From Hypomesus transpacificus (Eukaryota > Chordata > Actinopteri > Osmeriformes > Osmeridae), in assembly GCF_021917145.1 (NCBI RefSeq), contig NC_061081.1, positions 8,704,100 to 8,768,099 of the forward strand: a DNA stretch of 64,000 bases. The letters are read 5' to 3'. The notes below the pieces were generated by a model, which saw only the letters and a program-made list of their open reading frames with translations, was not told the DNA's origin and made no database searches. Positions 34,160 to 48,700 of the stretch are shown piece after piece; positions within the stretch are counted from its first letter, which is position 1; each line of letters opens with the position of its first letter. Position numbers and translations under genes: made by a program.

Positions 34160-37100
34160 CACACTGTTAAAATGATGAAGATGGGTTATGATTAATGGAT
34201 TTATCAGGTTTAAAATTAAACTCTCATCCATCTTTTTAGTATATTCTATATTACTGGAAACCATATGTTAAGCTGTTGATTGATTATTATTAATACCACA
34301 AACCAGCAGAAGATATCATAACCAAAGTGTGAAGATATAAGTGCAGCTAGTTCAGGCAGGGCAATCGGGCAGCGCGCATCATCCATTTATCGGGGATGTA
34401 AGGCGTCTTACTCCACCTTCCTTTCCTCCGCCCACTACCACACCCATGTTATCAGCGCATATCCATTGGGCCACGTCCGATAAGACGTCTTTAAAAGACG
34501 TGCGGATATGCACACACTCAGCCCATTTGTTGTATGATCAGTGCTGCTGCCGCCCTCCACCATCCCCTCTCTCCCCCGTGCTGTCTGTATGTTCTGTCCA
34601 CCAGGGGGATTATATCTCTATTGCTCCCTGCCTCATATGTAATGTATGTATGTGTTGCAGTGAGGATGCAGGGAGTGCTTCCCTTAGGTCATCCACTCCG
34701 CCAAAGTTAAATCTACATGTCCGTGTCATGTAACAATAAATGCTCAAATGTAATACGTGATTGTCTTGACTGAACTGGATATTAGAGTCTGAGGAATGCG
34801 GGAGAAGACTAGTTGTGGATATGCTTCTTCCTCTGCAAGCAAGAGGCTCCCAGCTATACATTTTGTTGCATGTTTATGACCCTATGCCCAGACTCTTGTC
34901 TGCAGCTGCAGGGTTCAGGGACAGTACCACTAGCCGTAAATTGGGAGGATTGTCGTTGTATTAAAAAAGTAATCAGATGGGGGGGACCAATAGCAAATAA
35001 CTTCCACAGATTGACAACAAGAATGCCAAAGGTCTGCTAGGTTGTTACAAATTGAGGATTTTCTTTTTATAAAGGTAATGTAGACATTTTACTATTTCAA
35101 TTTCTAATTATTATTTCTAATCTACTTCCTCATTGCGATGTACAGACCAGAAAACAGTTGTTGTTCATCACCCAGCAATTAAATGTTCAATAACCTGATG
35201 AATCTTTAATGAACTCATTAAGTTTGAGTTTAAGTATACATTTTGCACAACCAGCATGTATTTTTATGTTGGCACAGATGAGAGCAGGTAGGAAGGAAAG
35301 GAGGGGGGGGGGGGGGAAGCCCAAGAAGAAAATAAGCTTCTCCTTAATAAAGGCCACGGGAGACATTTAACAGCATGTCCAAATTCCCTACAATGCTGGA
35401 TTAATGTCTTTCTCTAACAGACGCGAGAAGAGCCCGGTGCACATGTTCTGTTTGCTTATTGGCACATGAGCAGACACCCTCTTGAGCGGCTCATTAACCT
35501 CATTCCACATGGTCCGGGCTGGAAGACTGCAAGACAGCCCGCCTACAGGGGACCAGTCTGGGGTTGGTAAGGTGTGTACACTCCATACAAACTCAGACAC
35601 AAACTCCTCTTGAGACCTACTTAGCATATATCTCAACCACGCCGTGTGAGCATCTGTGAATGATTGTGACACTGCCTTAATTAAAACTATAGGCTTACTG
35701 CAATATAATAGATCCACCAAGGTCTCTTATAACAACATCCACTTAAACCATCTTTTCCAGCTTGTTGATGTTGCCATTGATTCTAGATGTTTCCCTTCCA
35801 CCCCTTACCACATCTCTGCAGCTCTTTTTGTTTTGTTTTTAAGGAAAAATCTTTTGCTGCTATTATTATGCTGAGCACAGTGGGATTAGACATTAATGTT
35901 GTATTGATGTGAAAGAACACATTTGATGTAAGCAATAAGAGGAAATAGCCTTTTTAGATTTGCTCACAATGTAGGTATATATTGTCAGAAGGATTGAGGA
36001 TGATATCTCTGTTGTAGAAGAGCTTATGGTGAAAGGTCATTTTTGTAAAATGTAAGTGCATCTTACAATATCTGTTCCAGGATAGAAGCCATAAAAAAGC
36101 CAACAATCAAATTATTATTCATGGGAAACTACATGTCATCTTTTCATAAATTCTATGTTGTGTGGGTCACCCATCTAATCTATCAATCATTATACAGTCA
36201 ATCAACAAAGCAATTTTATTTTGTTGTTTTTTGTTCTCTTGACATACTCGGTAGGAAAGATTTAGAAACACACATACATATCAAATTCAAGTTTGTTTTA
36301 CTGCCTGTCTTTAGACATTTCCACCAGCAAATCCTTTCCTGAAGCTAATTCCTCTGGCCATGCTCATTTGTACTTGACCCATGATGACCTTTACAATCCT
36401 CTTCTTCTCCGGTGCGGTGGACCGGTCTGGGATGCCAGTTAATTGATCTTACTGAGCTGGTCAGAGCCACGGCCTTGAGCCAGTGAGTAAAATACATTTC
36501 CATGCTGGGAACATTGTTTTTGTCACCCTTAATTAACTGCTAGAACCTGTGAGTTCACCAAACTCAACTCTTCAGACTCCTACGCTAGGGAAGGTACCAA
36601 GGTTACTGTGAGACCTTGCTGTGACAGAAACAGATACAAAATGACAGGATGTGACTGAAGAGCATGTGTTGTCCATTTATGTGGACATTTATTTAGGGAT
36701 GTCTGTGAGCTTTACACAAACTGGGGCAGGCATACTGCATGGATATCGTATCACCTTCGGCACCCTCTACCCTGCTGACCTGTGCTCTTTCTGTGTAGTT
36801 CTGGGTCATGTAGTCTGGCAATACCCCAGGCCTCTCGTCCCATCCTCTGAGGGATGGTACAACCTGACACACTCGACTCGAAAAGAGCTCTGTTGTCTGT
36901 TTAATCAATCAGTGCCCACTCAATCAGCAAAAGAAAAAACGCTGACATGGGTAATGTGACACCATACAATCTCTGTTCATTGATCGATTTCACTGTGTGT
37001 GTACACTTTAGGTTATGATGTTGACTCATTTAGCAGTGAGGGCTCCACTCACATTTAACCAGCCAGGGTTAGAATCAATAAATGAACACCTAAATGGATG

Positions 37101-39725
37101 AATAGATTTCTATGGATAATTCTCAATTTGAAATACATCTGACCTCCAGCAGCCTACCAATTTGTTACCTCAATACCCGAATGTTTAATGTTGATCATAG
37201 TATTAGTATTAGCATCATTAGTATCACAGTATTGGACCACAATGTTTGGTCCACCTTAATTAGCATTAATTTCTAAGCTTTCTACTCTGCTAAGAATGAC
37301 ATATTATTATGACAGTGGACATCAAAGGCAACCAGAGTCAAATTAAATTAAATTGTGTAATGTTTGAGCACACTGTCGACATGCTGATCAAGCGTGGTGC
37401 ATACCTGCAGGTGTAAATGTAGAGTATCAAAGAGGCTCTGTCGTATGGGCAGCATGCCAGATCTACATACAGCGTGTAATCGGTTTCCAGGCATGTAATA
37501 CATCCTTTACACATGTCTCCCCCCCTTTCTTACTGGAACTTAGCCTGTTATTGCCAGTTCACCATATAAGTCAGCAACAGTTTCCTGCAGCCTGATGCAG
37601 AAAGCAAGCCTCATGTAGTGTTTCCATCTAAACGTCTGAGGGTATTGGACCAGTAGAAGACAAGGTGGTGTTGGTGTGTAAATGTGGACTTTATGGAGTT
37701 TGACAATGCTGTTGTGACAAACAGCAACATCTGATAACCCAAAGGATTGGAGCTGTAAATCACCCATTTTACAATCATGCCAGTTGATAGACGGTTGCTT
37801 GTGCATTATAGAAGTGTTTCAGGAAACCTCGGGAGTGGCTTCCTCTTTGGTTTCGGGAAGTTGAGGAGGGTCCTATTCCTCCTGATGTTTTTGGCATTGA
37901 TCGTTCAGTGTAGGCAGTGGCTCCAGCAGGCAGGAAGAATTGCACAGACGAAGAACAGATAAACAAGAGCGCTTCCAGGAAATCTGGATTGAGTGTTTCT
38001 AGTGTAGAAGCACATTGTAGAATGGTGAGGGTGTTCATAGGAGAGAGTCGGGAGAAGTAGGGGCTTTCTATGTGGTGCTCCCTGATGTGTGACTTTGCTG
38101 CTTTATATTCTCACCATGCGGACACAAAAATGAGCAAATTATGAAAATGTTAATATCAATAATTCATCATTGCCACCGTTTACATGTTATCATTTTCTTT
38201 TGTAGAAGAGCATCTCATTTTTTTTATGCTTACATTTTGAATGCAACTAAATTAAATGTGCATAACACGTTCACATAAAGACAGTGACTATAAAACAACC
38301 TATGGATACATGAAACATGGCTAGCATTGGCATCATTTCAATATCCCTGAAGGCTAAACTATCACATTACACCCACCTGCTCTGCATTTCAATCAGCTTG
38401 AGGGATGAGAGGATGCAGAGGGCCCATGAACCCCGACCCCTCAAGTAGCTCTCCGGTAGTTTTTTATTATAATTACTCACACGACATGGATCAAGTTGTA
38501 AATTGCGGAAACCTTTATCCTTTGCCGTACACAGTGTTGATGCCACTAATAGTGAGGGTTAAACTGTAGAGAAACACTTTGTTCCTCAATTTGCCTTTAA
38601 AGGCACTATACAATGATTATGGAACCATTTGTAACAGTAGAAGGACAGTCTGAAAGAATTTTCCAGATGAAATGTCAGACAAAGGTTCTCTGAGCCATGA
38701 GAACCTTGCCTTGTTCAGCCGTGTACATTCTTATCGGTACACTCTGAAGATGGATTGCTGAACCATCCCTACACAAAGCTTGTAATACAGAAACTACCAT
38801 GGTGTTTCCTGGGCTTAATTGCTCCTTTGTCTGATGGATATCCATTTTGAAAGAAGGGTCTGTGGAACCACAGGATAAGAAAAGATATGCAAATATAGAT
38901 ACATTGCAGATAGTTCTGTTTGACATAGAGGGTAGGTAGTAAGACTGATGCAGTTTTAAAAGGGTTGATGTGTGTTCTTGGAAGGAGACACTCATTGCTT
39001 AAGATGTGGATGGGGTATGGCTTCTTCTTAAGAGCTCATTAGCCTAAATAAACTGTGGTGGGGTTTGCTATTCTGCTATTTTACACCTATGGAGTCTTAC
39101 ACTCAGAATGCTAAAATGTAATGTATGAACTGTGAGGGATTGTGTTTGTTGACGTTAGATCAACATCAGAATATTTTCATCTGCTTTTGGTTTTGTGCCA
39201 AACCGAACTGCAACCTGTTCACATTCTGTTGCAAACAGTTTTTTCCGTTCGAAAAAAACAGCAATGACTAACGGATTGATTAAATAGCAGAGGGATGCTG
39301 TCGCTCTAACCTATATTTGTCCCCACTAAGTTTAAAAACGGCAGCCTGCCAAAATCAATCAAATTCTCGCTTTATCTGTGCCATTGGTGCGTCACAGAGT
39401 ACATTGGCTGTTGCTGTGGACCGCACGCCTGTCTGCATTTAATAGGAGAGTAGAGGGATAACAGTGGATAACAGTGGAAACTTGCCCCACGTCTTCATAT
39501 CGCAAAAATATTTGGTATTTTTATTCGAAGTCTGAAAGACATGCATCCAGACCAATTTAGTTGGATCGAAAAGGAAATTGTATTCTAAACGTGGAGTAGA
39601 GGGCTGTGGTAAAGGTGCTGCCTTACCCTTGTTAGGCTGTAGCGGTGGCATTCTCGGTACTGTTTTCGCGGAAATAATTAATAATAATTTAAAAACATAA
39701 CTATCTTTGACAAAGTAAACTAGGA
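34160..39725. other. Non-coding region upstream of tacr3
   Basis: About 5.5 kb without a supported gene. A relatively GC-rich patch at 34340-34740 ends in AATAAA (34731) and is unexplained. A poly-G run lies near 35303-35316. Otherwise AT-rich sequence. Confidence 0.45.
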
Positions 39726-39731
39726 ACCAGA

Positions 39732-42700
39732 ATGGCTGCAGTTCACAACGGATCGAATATCACGGGGAACTATACCAATCAGTTTGTTCAACCTCCCTGG
39801 CGCGTGGCGTTGTGGTCGGTAGCCTACAGCTCCGTACTAACCGTTGCGGTCTTCGGGAATTTAATTGTAATTTGGATCATTCTTGCCCACAAACGAATGC
39901 GGACAGTCACAAATTATTTCCTTTTAAACTTGGCGTTTTCAGACGCATCCATGGCTGCCTTCAATACTTTGATCAACTTTATTTACGCTTCCCACGGAGA
40001 ATGGTACTTCGGAGAAGCTTATTGCAAATTCCACAACTTCTTTCCAGTAACTGCCGTGTTTGCCAGCATCTATTCCATGACCGCAATCGCCGTTGACAGG
40101 TATTGGGGATGCAATTGAAATCAATTTGAAGTCATACATTTGCCTGTGCAACTTTTCTCAGTTGTTAAATTCCAAAGGTTAAACACATATTTGAGCATAT
40201 AATGTGTGTTAATGTGTGTTAATCAGCTCTTATTTGAAATATAAAATATACATATGTTTTTCGCTTACGTGTTATTAAGACATCAGTGAATCCGGCTGCC
40301 ATTGTTTCCCTCTAATTTGCCTCGCAGATGTTCACTTCCCCATTCACTCAATTTAATTAGCTGGCTACACTAACAGCAAGGGATTGAAAAAGAGGGGGAG
40401 TTAGTGTGTGTGTGTGTGTCTGTGTGTGTGTGGTGGTTGGGTGGGGTAGTTGCAGTGCATGTTCTAAGCAAAAGCAAGAATCAAGATGTCCCCTCGAAAC
40501 AGAAACAACCGAGGCCCTCTTCAACCTCCACACTCTGATGTAGCTCGCTCAGGGAAAACCAAAAACACCTCTGGCCAATAACTGATCCAAACTCCCAACC
40601 CAGACAGCTTGGCTAAAACTAATGAATGCCATTTGACAAATTGGCTGGCTCCCGCACCATTGCTGTTCAATCTCAGGCTCTGATAAGTTATTTATGGCAA
40701 CTCCAGGGGGCGACACCAGAGAGGCCTGAGCACATCCATTTTGGTGATGGAGGCCCTAGTGGGCTGTAATGTTATTGTGTATCCGTTTCACATCACTTCA
40801 CTGTTTTATGAATGTGTTGTCTTTTACGAAATGGGGAAAGTCGTGTATGGAAAAATTAGAATACTCTCTGGCACACTCTGTGTGTCACTTTTCTATTTCC
40901 TCCTCCTACGGTATCATGTCATGAGGTGATTCAAACATGTTCCTCCATGACTTATATATTGACCAGTAAACTTGATCAAAGTTTCAATCATTCAATTAAA
41001 CTTTTGAAACCCACATCCCACATCTTTGTGAGAGCGAAAGTGTTTGTGTGTGTAGGAGTGCACACGCTGTGTGTGTGTAGAAAGCCTGCAGTGGGTGTAC
41101 ACAGGCTAAGGATGTGTGACTTGAATTTAGGAGATTTTCCACAGTTCCATGAGAAACAAGATGGCTTCCTCCGAGCTACTAGATGTCCTGTCCCCCCCAC
41201 TCAGAAAATAATTTTCTATACAGCTTATGTCCTTCCATCGAGTTCTGGTTTGGGGACCACAGTGTCCCCTTCATGTCATCACCCTGGAAACCAGACACAA
41301 ATAATACCTATGATTTGACCTACATATTGTGACCTTGAGTCTCAGACTTTGTTGCCAAAATATGGCGCGGTTCTGTTGACATTTTGAAAATGGCAGAGGT
41401 TCTACGGTTCAAAACTGTTCCTCGAACGCTTCCTCAAATACTCGCTGCAGCTTCCCCTCTATATCTCTGTTTACACCGGAGCTGCTGAAGAGACTTCCTG
41501 TTGGCTGTCGGATCAAAAACGGATAATGTGTGATATCAACCAGACTAGGTCCCCAATACGTGTGTGCAAGTACACACTTGCTGTGTGTGACAGCTGTCTG
41601 TCTGAGGTGTGGTGATTTTTGATAGTTGGATTGATTCGATTTACACACACACAAAACCTTTTTCTCCTTCTCCTCACCTTTAGCAGTTAATGTGTAAAAC
41701 CTAAGTAGCTTATTTTTTATTGTATAATGTGTAAATATTGTGTATCTTTTGATAATGATAAGTCTAAATTCCCCCCAAAAAATTATCACAAAAAAGAATG
41801 GGAGGGAAATGTGCAAATTACTTGGTTCTGTATGTGTACATTTCGAACTGTTTCTAAATATGTTTGAAGGTTTCCCCCATGTACATAGGCTGTGTTTCTG
41901 AGTGTCCGCTTCATGTACATATGCCATTTCATTATTTTGAGTACATGCATGCAGACAGAGTAGAGACATCAAAATAACCTTTAAAGCCAGTCCAGTACCC
42001 TTAACAAGCTGAGAGCTCTGGCAGATGGCTGGTGTATAATTGATTCTGAATTAAACAAGTGATTCCTGTCCAGTCTCCCATCTTGGACTGAGGAGTGCCA
42101 CTCAACATAAATAACAATTAATTACTGGAGGCGGTTAGGGAGGTCTGTGGGTATGTCTTCTAGGGAACACCCATCATTGAGGTGACGAGGTGATGAATAC
42201 CCTCAGACAGTCATGCAAGTATGCCTGCGTTTCAATTAGCATCCTTTACCCTCTACTCTTGACAGTCCATCAGTGTGGGATGTACCAGAGGATGGCATTC
42301 ATTCATCAGGGTAATACTCAGCATATCTCCTTCCCCATCTCTGCCTCATTTGCAGGCTCTATTGTTCAAATCAGGCTGGGATTTCTCAAAATCCCTTGTT
42401 GATATGAATGAAGCAAGATAACCAAGTACAGTGAATAGGATGTGAAATTTGAATTTTCTGTGAAGCGAATTATAAGGAAACAATGACAGCCTGATGTACA
42501 TTGGCTACTTTTCCCCTTTTAGGGGTTAAGATGGATTTTTGAAGAGTGAGCGAATTGTCTCTAAGTAATGAGAAAAATTGTCTCTATTTGTTTTATTGAA
42601 TTATTTTACAAATAGGTTTTCCACCTAACAGTTTATATGACTACTGGAAATATGTGAAAAGGTGTCCTCATTTAAGATGAAAGTGGGGAACAATAATTTT

Positions 42701-45700
42701 TGCTTCATAAAGAAGAAGTCTTAGACCACTGAACCTTATTCTCAGACATCTGGACCCTGTGATGTCTGACCTGCACAGGTACATGGCCATCATCCATCCC
42801 TTGAAGCCTCGCCTGTCGGCCACTGCCACCAAGGTGGTGATCGTGAGTATCTGGGCTCTGGCTGTGGCCCTGGCCTTCCCTCTCTGCTTCTACTCCACCC
42901 TCCGCAGGATGCCTCGCAGGACCATCTGCTACGTGGCCTGGCCTCGACCCGCGGACGACTCCTTCATGTGAGGGGGCACACACACACACATATGCAGACA
43001 CACACACCAACACACAGACGCACACACAATACCTATCCCATTATTTCTGATCTTAGTTTCACCGGTCATACTATAAGTCTCTACTAATCCTTTCATCCAC
43101 TCTCCTACCCTCGCCTCACTACTCATATCCGTCTTTGATACCAGACCAGATTTATATGCTGTGTTGACCTGCCTACATTTTTATCAGTTTCATTTATGTC
43201 ACACTGTTCTCCTCCCAGCTCCTCCAGTTGGCGTAAGATAATACTGAACCAAATACTGCTTTTGTTGATGGCCGTGTTTAACTGTTTGTGTGCAGGTACC
43301 ACATCATTGTGATGGTGCTGGTGTACCTGCTGCCCCTAGTGGTGATGGGCATCACCTACACTATCGTGGGCGTGACCTTGTGGGGAGGAGAGATCCCTGG
43401 GAACTCTTCAGACAATTACCACGGCCAGCTCAGAGCCAAGAGGAAGGTGAGAGCAGAGTCCTTCTGTAAGACATGATGGAGAAGAAGACAGAATGGGGGT
43501 GGTGAAAGAAAGGAAATAGATTTGAGTGGATACTTTAAATTGTTTCCGGTAATTCTGGAGAGTTTTAGTAGGAGTTTTTAAAATCTTCTACCTTCTGTTT
43601 CAGTGTGGCAGGAGATAGTCAGGGGAGCTGTCTCTGGCCACAATAATATTTTCATCTCACGAGCAAACAACTCTGACCAAGGTCAAGGTCTGTCAGAGAA
43701 AACAAATGGTGCCAACGCTCAGAAAGACAGCCCAATCTGAGGTGATACCTGAATAGACCTGGTGCCCCAGCCCCACCCTCTACAAGGGACCATGAATACA
43801 TGGCTTAGTTTGCTTAGACCTGCCTGCTCTTTGTCCTCACTCTGCCACAATTAGTATTTTGAATGTTTTCTGAATGTTAATGTAGACTCCCAAGTGCGCT
43901 GGGAGTTTGCTGACTCCCCACCACTCCAGTCCAAATGCCAGGAGACAGCACAACACCTGGCTGGGCACTGATGCTGACAGGAAGCCTGCCGTGGAGACCG
44001 ACAACCTATGCAATAACCATTTGGATCCAAACCAAAATAACTCAGTTGTTAGTTTTTGGTGTCATTTGGATCCATCACTGTGGTCTCATGGCTGTGGTTA
44101 TGTGCGAAATGTATGAAGTGAGCTCTGTTCAGCGATGCTTGCTTTTCTTTGCGAAGAGTGCTGTTCTTAGCGAAGTGTGCTCTGCTTAGCAAAGTTTTTC
44201 CCCTCAGTGAAGTTTGCTCTTCTTTGCAAAGTTCGTTCTTTTTTGCAAAGTGTAGGGTGGGAAACTCTGAAGCGTGTTCTGTTACAGTCGTCATGGTTAT
44301 TTTGTCTGTGGTGCCGTGGTTCAACTCAATTTAATTAGCTATGATTTGGGGCCCCTGCCATAATGCTGCCATTGCCAGTGGCATTGAGTATGCAGCTTGA
44401 AACCTCTTGTCATTAATGAATACTTCAGACTACAGGGAGGCTCCTTATACTCCCATGCAGAGTAAATGAGCCTGCCTGAATTAATAATAGACAGAGTAGA
44501 TCCCAGTACATGGTGTCTGTGATGTGCGTGCATTCGTATGCGTTGCAGCAATTATAGAGCATATGTTTTTATCTTTCATTCCCTTTTTCCCTTTAATCTC
44601 CTGGTGCATCTTGATCTTCATGTTGTTGCGGTATGTTTTTTTCCCCCACTGCCCTGCCCGAAAATGATTTTTTTTATGAGTCCTGCACTCATAAAAAGGG
44701 ACAGTCGCTGCAAATTAAAAGTGGGTCAGAACATTTCACGTCCTGTCTGTACACAGACTCTCCTCCCTCCATATCCCTGGTGTAACCATACTGGGTTTTG
44801 AACGAGTGAGAGTCGACTGTGAATGTCCTTCCCCCCCGGGGATAATGTCCCAGGTAGCGTAAGGTTAGGTGTTGCTGACCCCGCTCAGAATCTGTTAGGG
44901 GAGAGAGCCCAGGCCTTGAGCACTACTGTCACAGATAATATAGATACTGAGACTATAAAGGCTTAGTGTCACTTTCATTGTCCACGGCCAATTTTCCGAG
45001 CATCATGTTTTTCAGTAAAATGCTGTTAGAGCACAGGGCACTGAGCAGATCTATTTGATGTGGACAGTGAGGTTGTTGCAACTTTTTTTGCGTATTAGAT
45101 AGGGCTGTCAAGTGATCATTTGTTGTCTTTATTTGCCTAGGTCATTCAACTCTCTTTGGCAAAAGACGTGATTTAGTTTTTTCCCCTATGTCAACACAGA
45201 TAGCTGGGCACAGAAACAGGCTGAAAACCCCAACCATGCTGGATGATTGGATGGTTTTTAGAATTTACATTAAAACTGAGTGGTCTGGTCCCTGAATGTG
45301 TGCTTGGATGGTTATCTGGGAGAGTCCTTGAAGAAAATTTAAGCAAGCAGAAATTATAGGCATAAAATAAAATAATGATCGAGTCTAACAGGGGCTTTGT
45401 TTTAGTAGAGTCAGCCTCAGCTTGTCCTCTCTGCTACCTGCAGGGTTGTAACAGGGCTTGGTGTGGGCAGGTTGTGACAGGGCTTGGTGTGGGCAGGTTG
45501 TAACAGGGCTTGGTGTGGGCAGGTTGTAACAGGGCTTGGTGTGGGCAGGTTGTAACAGGGCTTGGTGTGGGCAGGTTGTAACAGGGCTTGGTGTGGGCAG
45601 GTTGTAACAGGGCTTGGTGTGGGCAGGTTGTAACAGGGCTTGGTGTGGGCAGGTTGTAACAGGGCTTGGTGTTCAAGTTGGAAGAGGGCAGCAAGCCATC

Positions 45701-48700
45701 GAGAAGCAACAGTCTCTTGACTATCATTATTATCTCTTATCATCTTCACAACTAACAGATTCAGCAGTGAGCTCCATTGTTTTCTGTTTAATCCATTCTG
45801 TGACAATCTCTGACAAGTAGAATCTATTAATGTTTGGCCCTACAATGGCTTTTCCCTGGGAAAAACCCATCCATGACCATGTACCAGACAGATGACTTGT
45901 GCTGCTCTGGAAGTGGACTTGCATACTCAGTCCCTCAGCAGACAAAATGTGTATGCATGTTGTTGTGTGTGTTGGTCTGTGTATTATCTTTTAGAGTGTT
46001 ATTGCTAGGTTACCCGAGAAGACCTGATTTTTAATCCTGAAGGCACACGTGTGACAATGCTAGAGCCAGCTGAAGTGTGGTGATATGAGGCAGAACTGCA
46101 GGCACCACTGTTAGTATCCAACTTGTGCTGCAGAATGTAAACAAGCTTTGTTATAGGGCGGCTGGTATGTGATTGACATCACGGCACATTAGTAAGTAAT
46201 ACTTTATTTATGTAGCACATTTCATACAAGAATTGTAGCTCAAGGTGCTTTACATAAAATCAATAAAAACAATAATACAAGTGATAAAAGTAATTAAAAT
46301 GTATGGGTAATTTGTTCCATAGTTTTGGGACGTATTTGACTAAGGCCAAATCAACAATCTTCTTATGATTGCTTCTGGTGACCTCTAATAGGCCTGCATT
46401 TGATGATCGCAGTGTTCTAGCTGGTGTGTAGTTTATAAGGGAGTTAGCAATGTAGCTAGGTCCTTGTCCGTGTAGAGCTTTGTATGTGAGGAAAAGGACC
46501 TTAAAGTCAATTCTGAAGGTAACAGGGAGCCAGTGTAAAGTAGCTAGAAGTATAGCAGCCTGGATGTTCTTGAGAGACATTTGAGGTTTCTGGCAGGCTT
46601 AATTGTGTGCAGTGTGCACATTTCGTGCTTCCCTCAAAATCAATGACTGAAAAGTGTATGATGTTTTGAAAGACATGCTAATATAAGTCTGACAGGCACT
46701 TTCAGTACTCCGCCTGTTGCCACCTATGGTATCAACTCATTTTTTAACTTTTGTGTCCAGGGTGTAGATGAGACATGGGAAGCCATGGTTTGTGTTTCTG
46801 ATAGAACTTTGTTATGTTGTGGGTACTCTTAAAAGCAGCACAGAGAAATGTAGGGGTATGTGGGTTCTTATAATGATTGACGGGAAGCAGCTTTTGATTT
46901 CTGCTAATATTGGCACAACCATGGCAACAATCTGAAAGGCCTTTGTAGTAAGGTCTGAGTGGGTTGGGGGTCTTGAATATTTATAATACTCATTTCTGTC
47001 CAAGAAAACAAATGTAAATGTTCTCCCCCATTTCTTACATTCTCAGGAACTTTGTTCTCAGTGGCTCATCTTCTTCCAGTAGTCCTGAAACTAACAGTTA
47101 GTCATTTACTGCATAATGATGCATTATAAATCCAATGAAGTGGCCATGCCCTAAGACCACCCTTGGCAGTTGCTGCATGATTCAACATCAATTAGATACA
47201 TTCATATTGTCATTAGAGACAGATTTTCAGCAGATGAAAAATTATGTTCTTCTCCCACTGCTCTGCTCAAATGTTGTTGTTGTTATTATTCTTTTCCTTA
47301 ATCCTAATCCTAATCCTTAATGGATGTCTAACGGGTTATTAATATGTATATCTCTCAGGAACTAAAAAGCAAAAATTTGATTGAGAATATGTTGACGAAA
47401 AAAGGAGCAATAAACAGCAGTGGAGCACACTTCTTGCATTGTTTAAGAAAGGAAGTCACCGTTTTTAAGGTTTGATACAACTGGCACTTCTCTTAAAGAT
47501 GTTAAGAGGTTATTGTGTAAATAAATTGTTTAATTATACATTAATATGGACAGAATTGTGAAAAGATGGATACCCTACAAGTTGTGAACAGGTTGTTTGT
47601 GTCTGAGAAATGGAGCACACATATTGACATCCAATCATAGCAATTTAAAACATGAAGGGTTTCAGCGAGACCTACTAATGCTGATGTGCTGGTGTACTGA
47701 TGATTGAGTGCATGTGAGGAATACTGTTGTGAACAATTCTCAAGGATCCTTCAACAAATTCAAAGTAATATTAAATGGCCTATATGTCTTTCTGTTGGCC
47801 TACTAATTTCTTATACGTGGGAGTTTCATCAATCTGGCCATTTTAATTTCCCTCATATCTTTAGCTCTTGTTGTCCCTGAGAGCACAGTCAAATTAGTTA
47901 AGTAGGAACCAGGAAACACGGTTTCACATTGGGTCTTTGAAACAAAAGGACCAAACGACTTGACAGCTTTTACAATTCCCTCTGAGAATACTCTAGAGTA
48001 GACCTTTTAAACACATTAACAATTTTCTTTTGTTACTGTGTGATGAGAAAAGGGGGCTACAAAGGATTTTTCCTCAGTCGGCATGCTGTTTTTCAGTGCT
48101 ATAAAAGACTATTTGAATTCTGCTTTCATCCCAAATGACAGGGACAAATTATTTTCCTTTTTAACACTGCAGGTACGTGTAACTAAACAGTGTTTTCAAA
48201 GATAACAGCTTGATTTTCTTTATCAAACCACTTCCATTGGAGGTTGTTAAGGTTTATTGATTGGCTCTCTGTGGATTTCTTCCATCCTTAGAGGAAAGCC
48301 CAGCAGGTAGCCAACATCCCCACATGTGTGATAACCTGTTGGACCAGAGAGCTCTGTCACAGCCTGGGTGTGATTACCCAGTGACAGAGCGTCTCCAGAT
48401 GAGCCAACGTGCAGAGCCGTCACAGCACGTAATCAGCTTCATATTCCCAGTTTCCCCGGCGTGACCATCACATCCCACAGTGCACAGTCGTCCTGCAGCA
48501 CTCCTAAAGAAAAGCTGTTTGTCCAGCTGTTTTTCAACGAACGACAATGATCAAACAAATGTTTGGGTAAGAGCACTTCCTGGACTCTAAATCAGTTTAT
48601 TTGAGGTGCTCTTTGGAATGGGGATATGTGTGTAACAACGATGATGATGATTGTTTTTTTGAAAGGCAGTGTGTTTAATTTGTATGGTATTTTACTTGAT

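Noticed and set aside
41409-41972. 187-residue minus-strand ORF in tacr3 intron 1
   Set aside because: Composition is like random intronic sequence, with no domain, signal peptide or splice context.
45417-45806. Minus-strand ORFs of a repeated HQALLQPA type
   Set aside because: A 26-base repeat read through three frames makes a periodic peptide; there is no other support.
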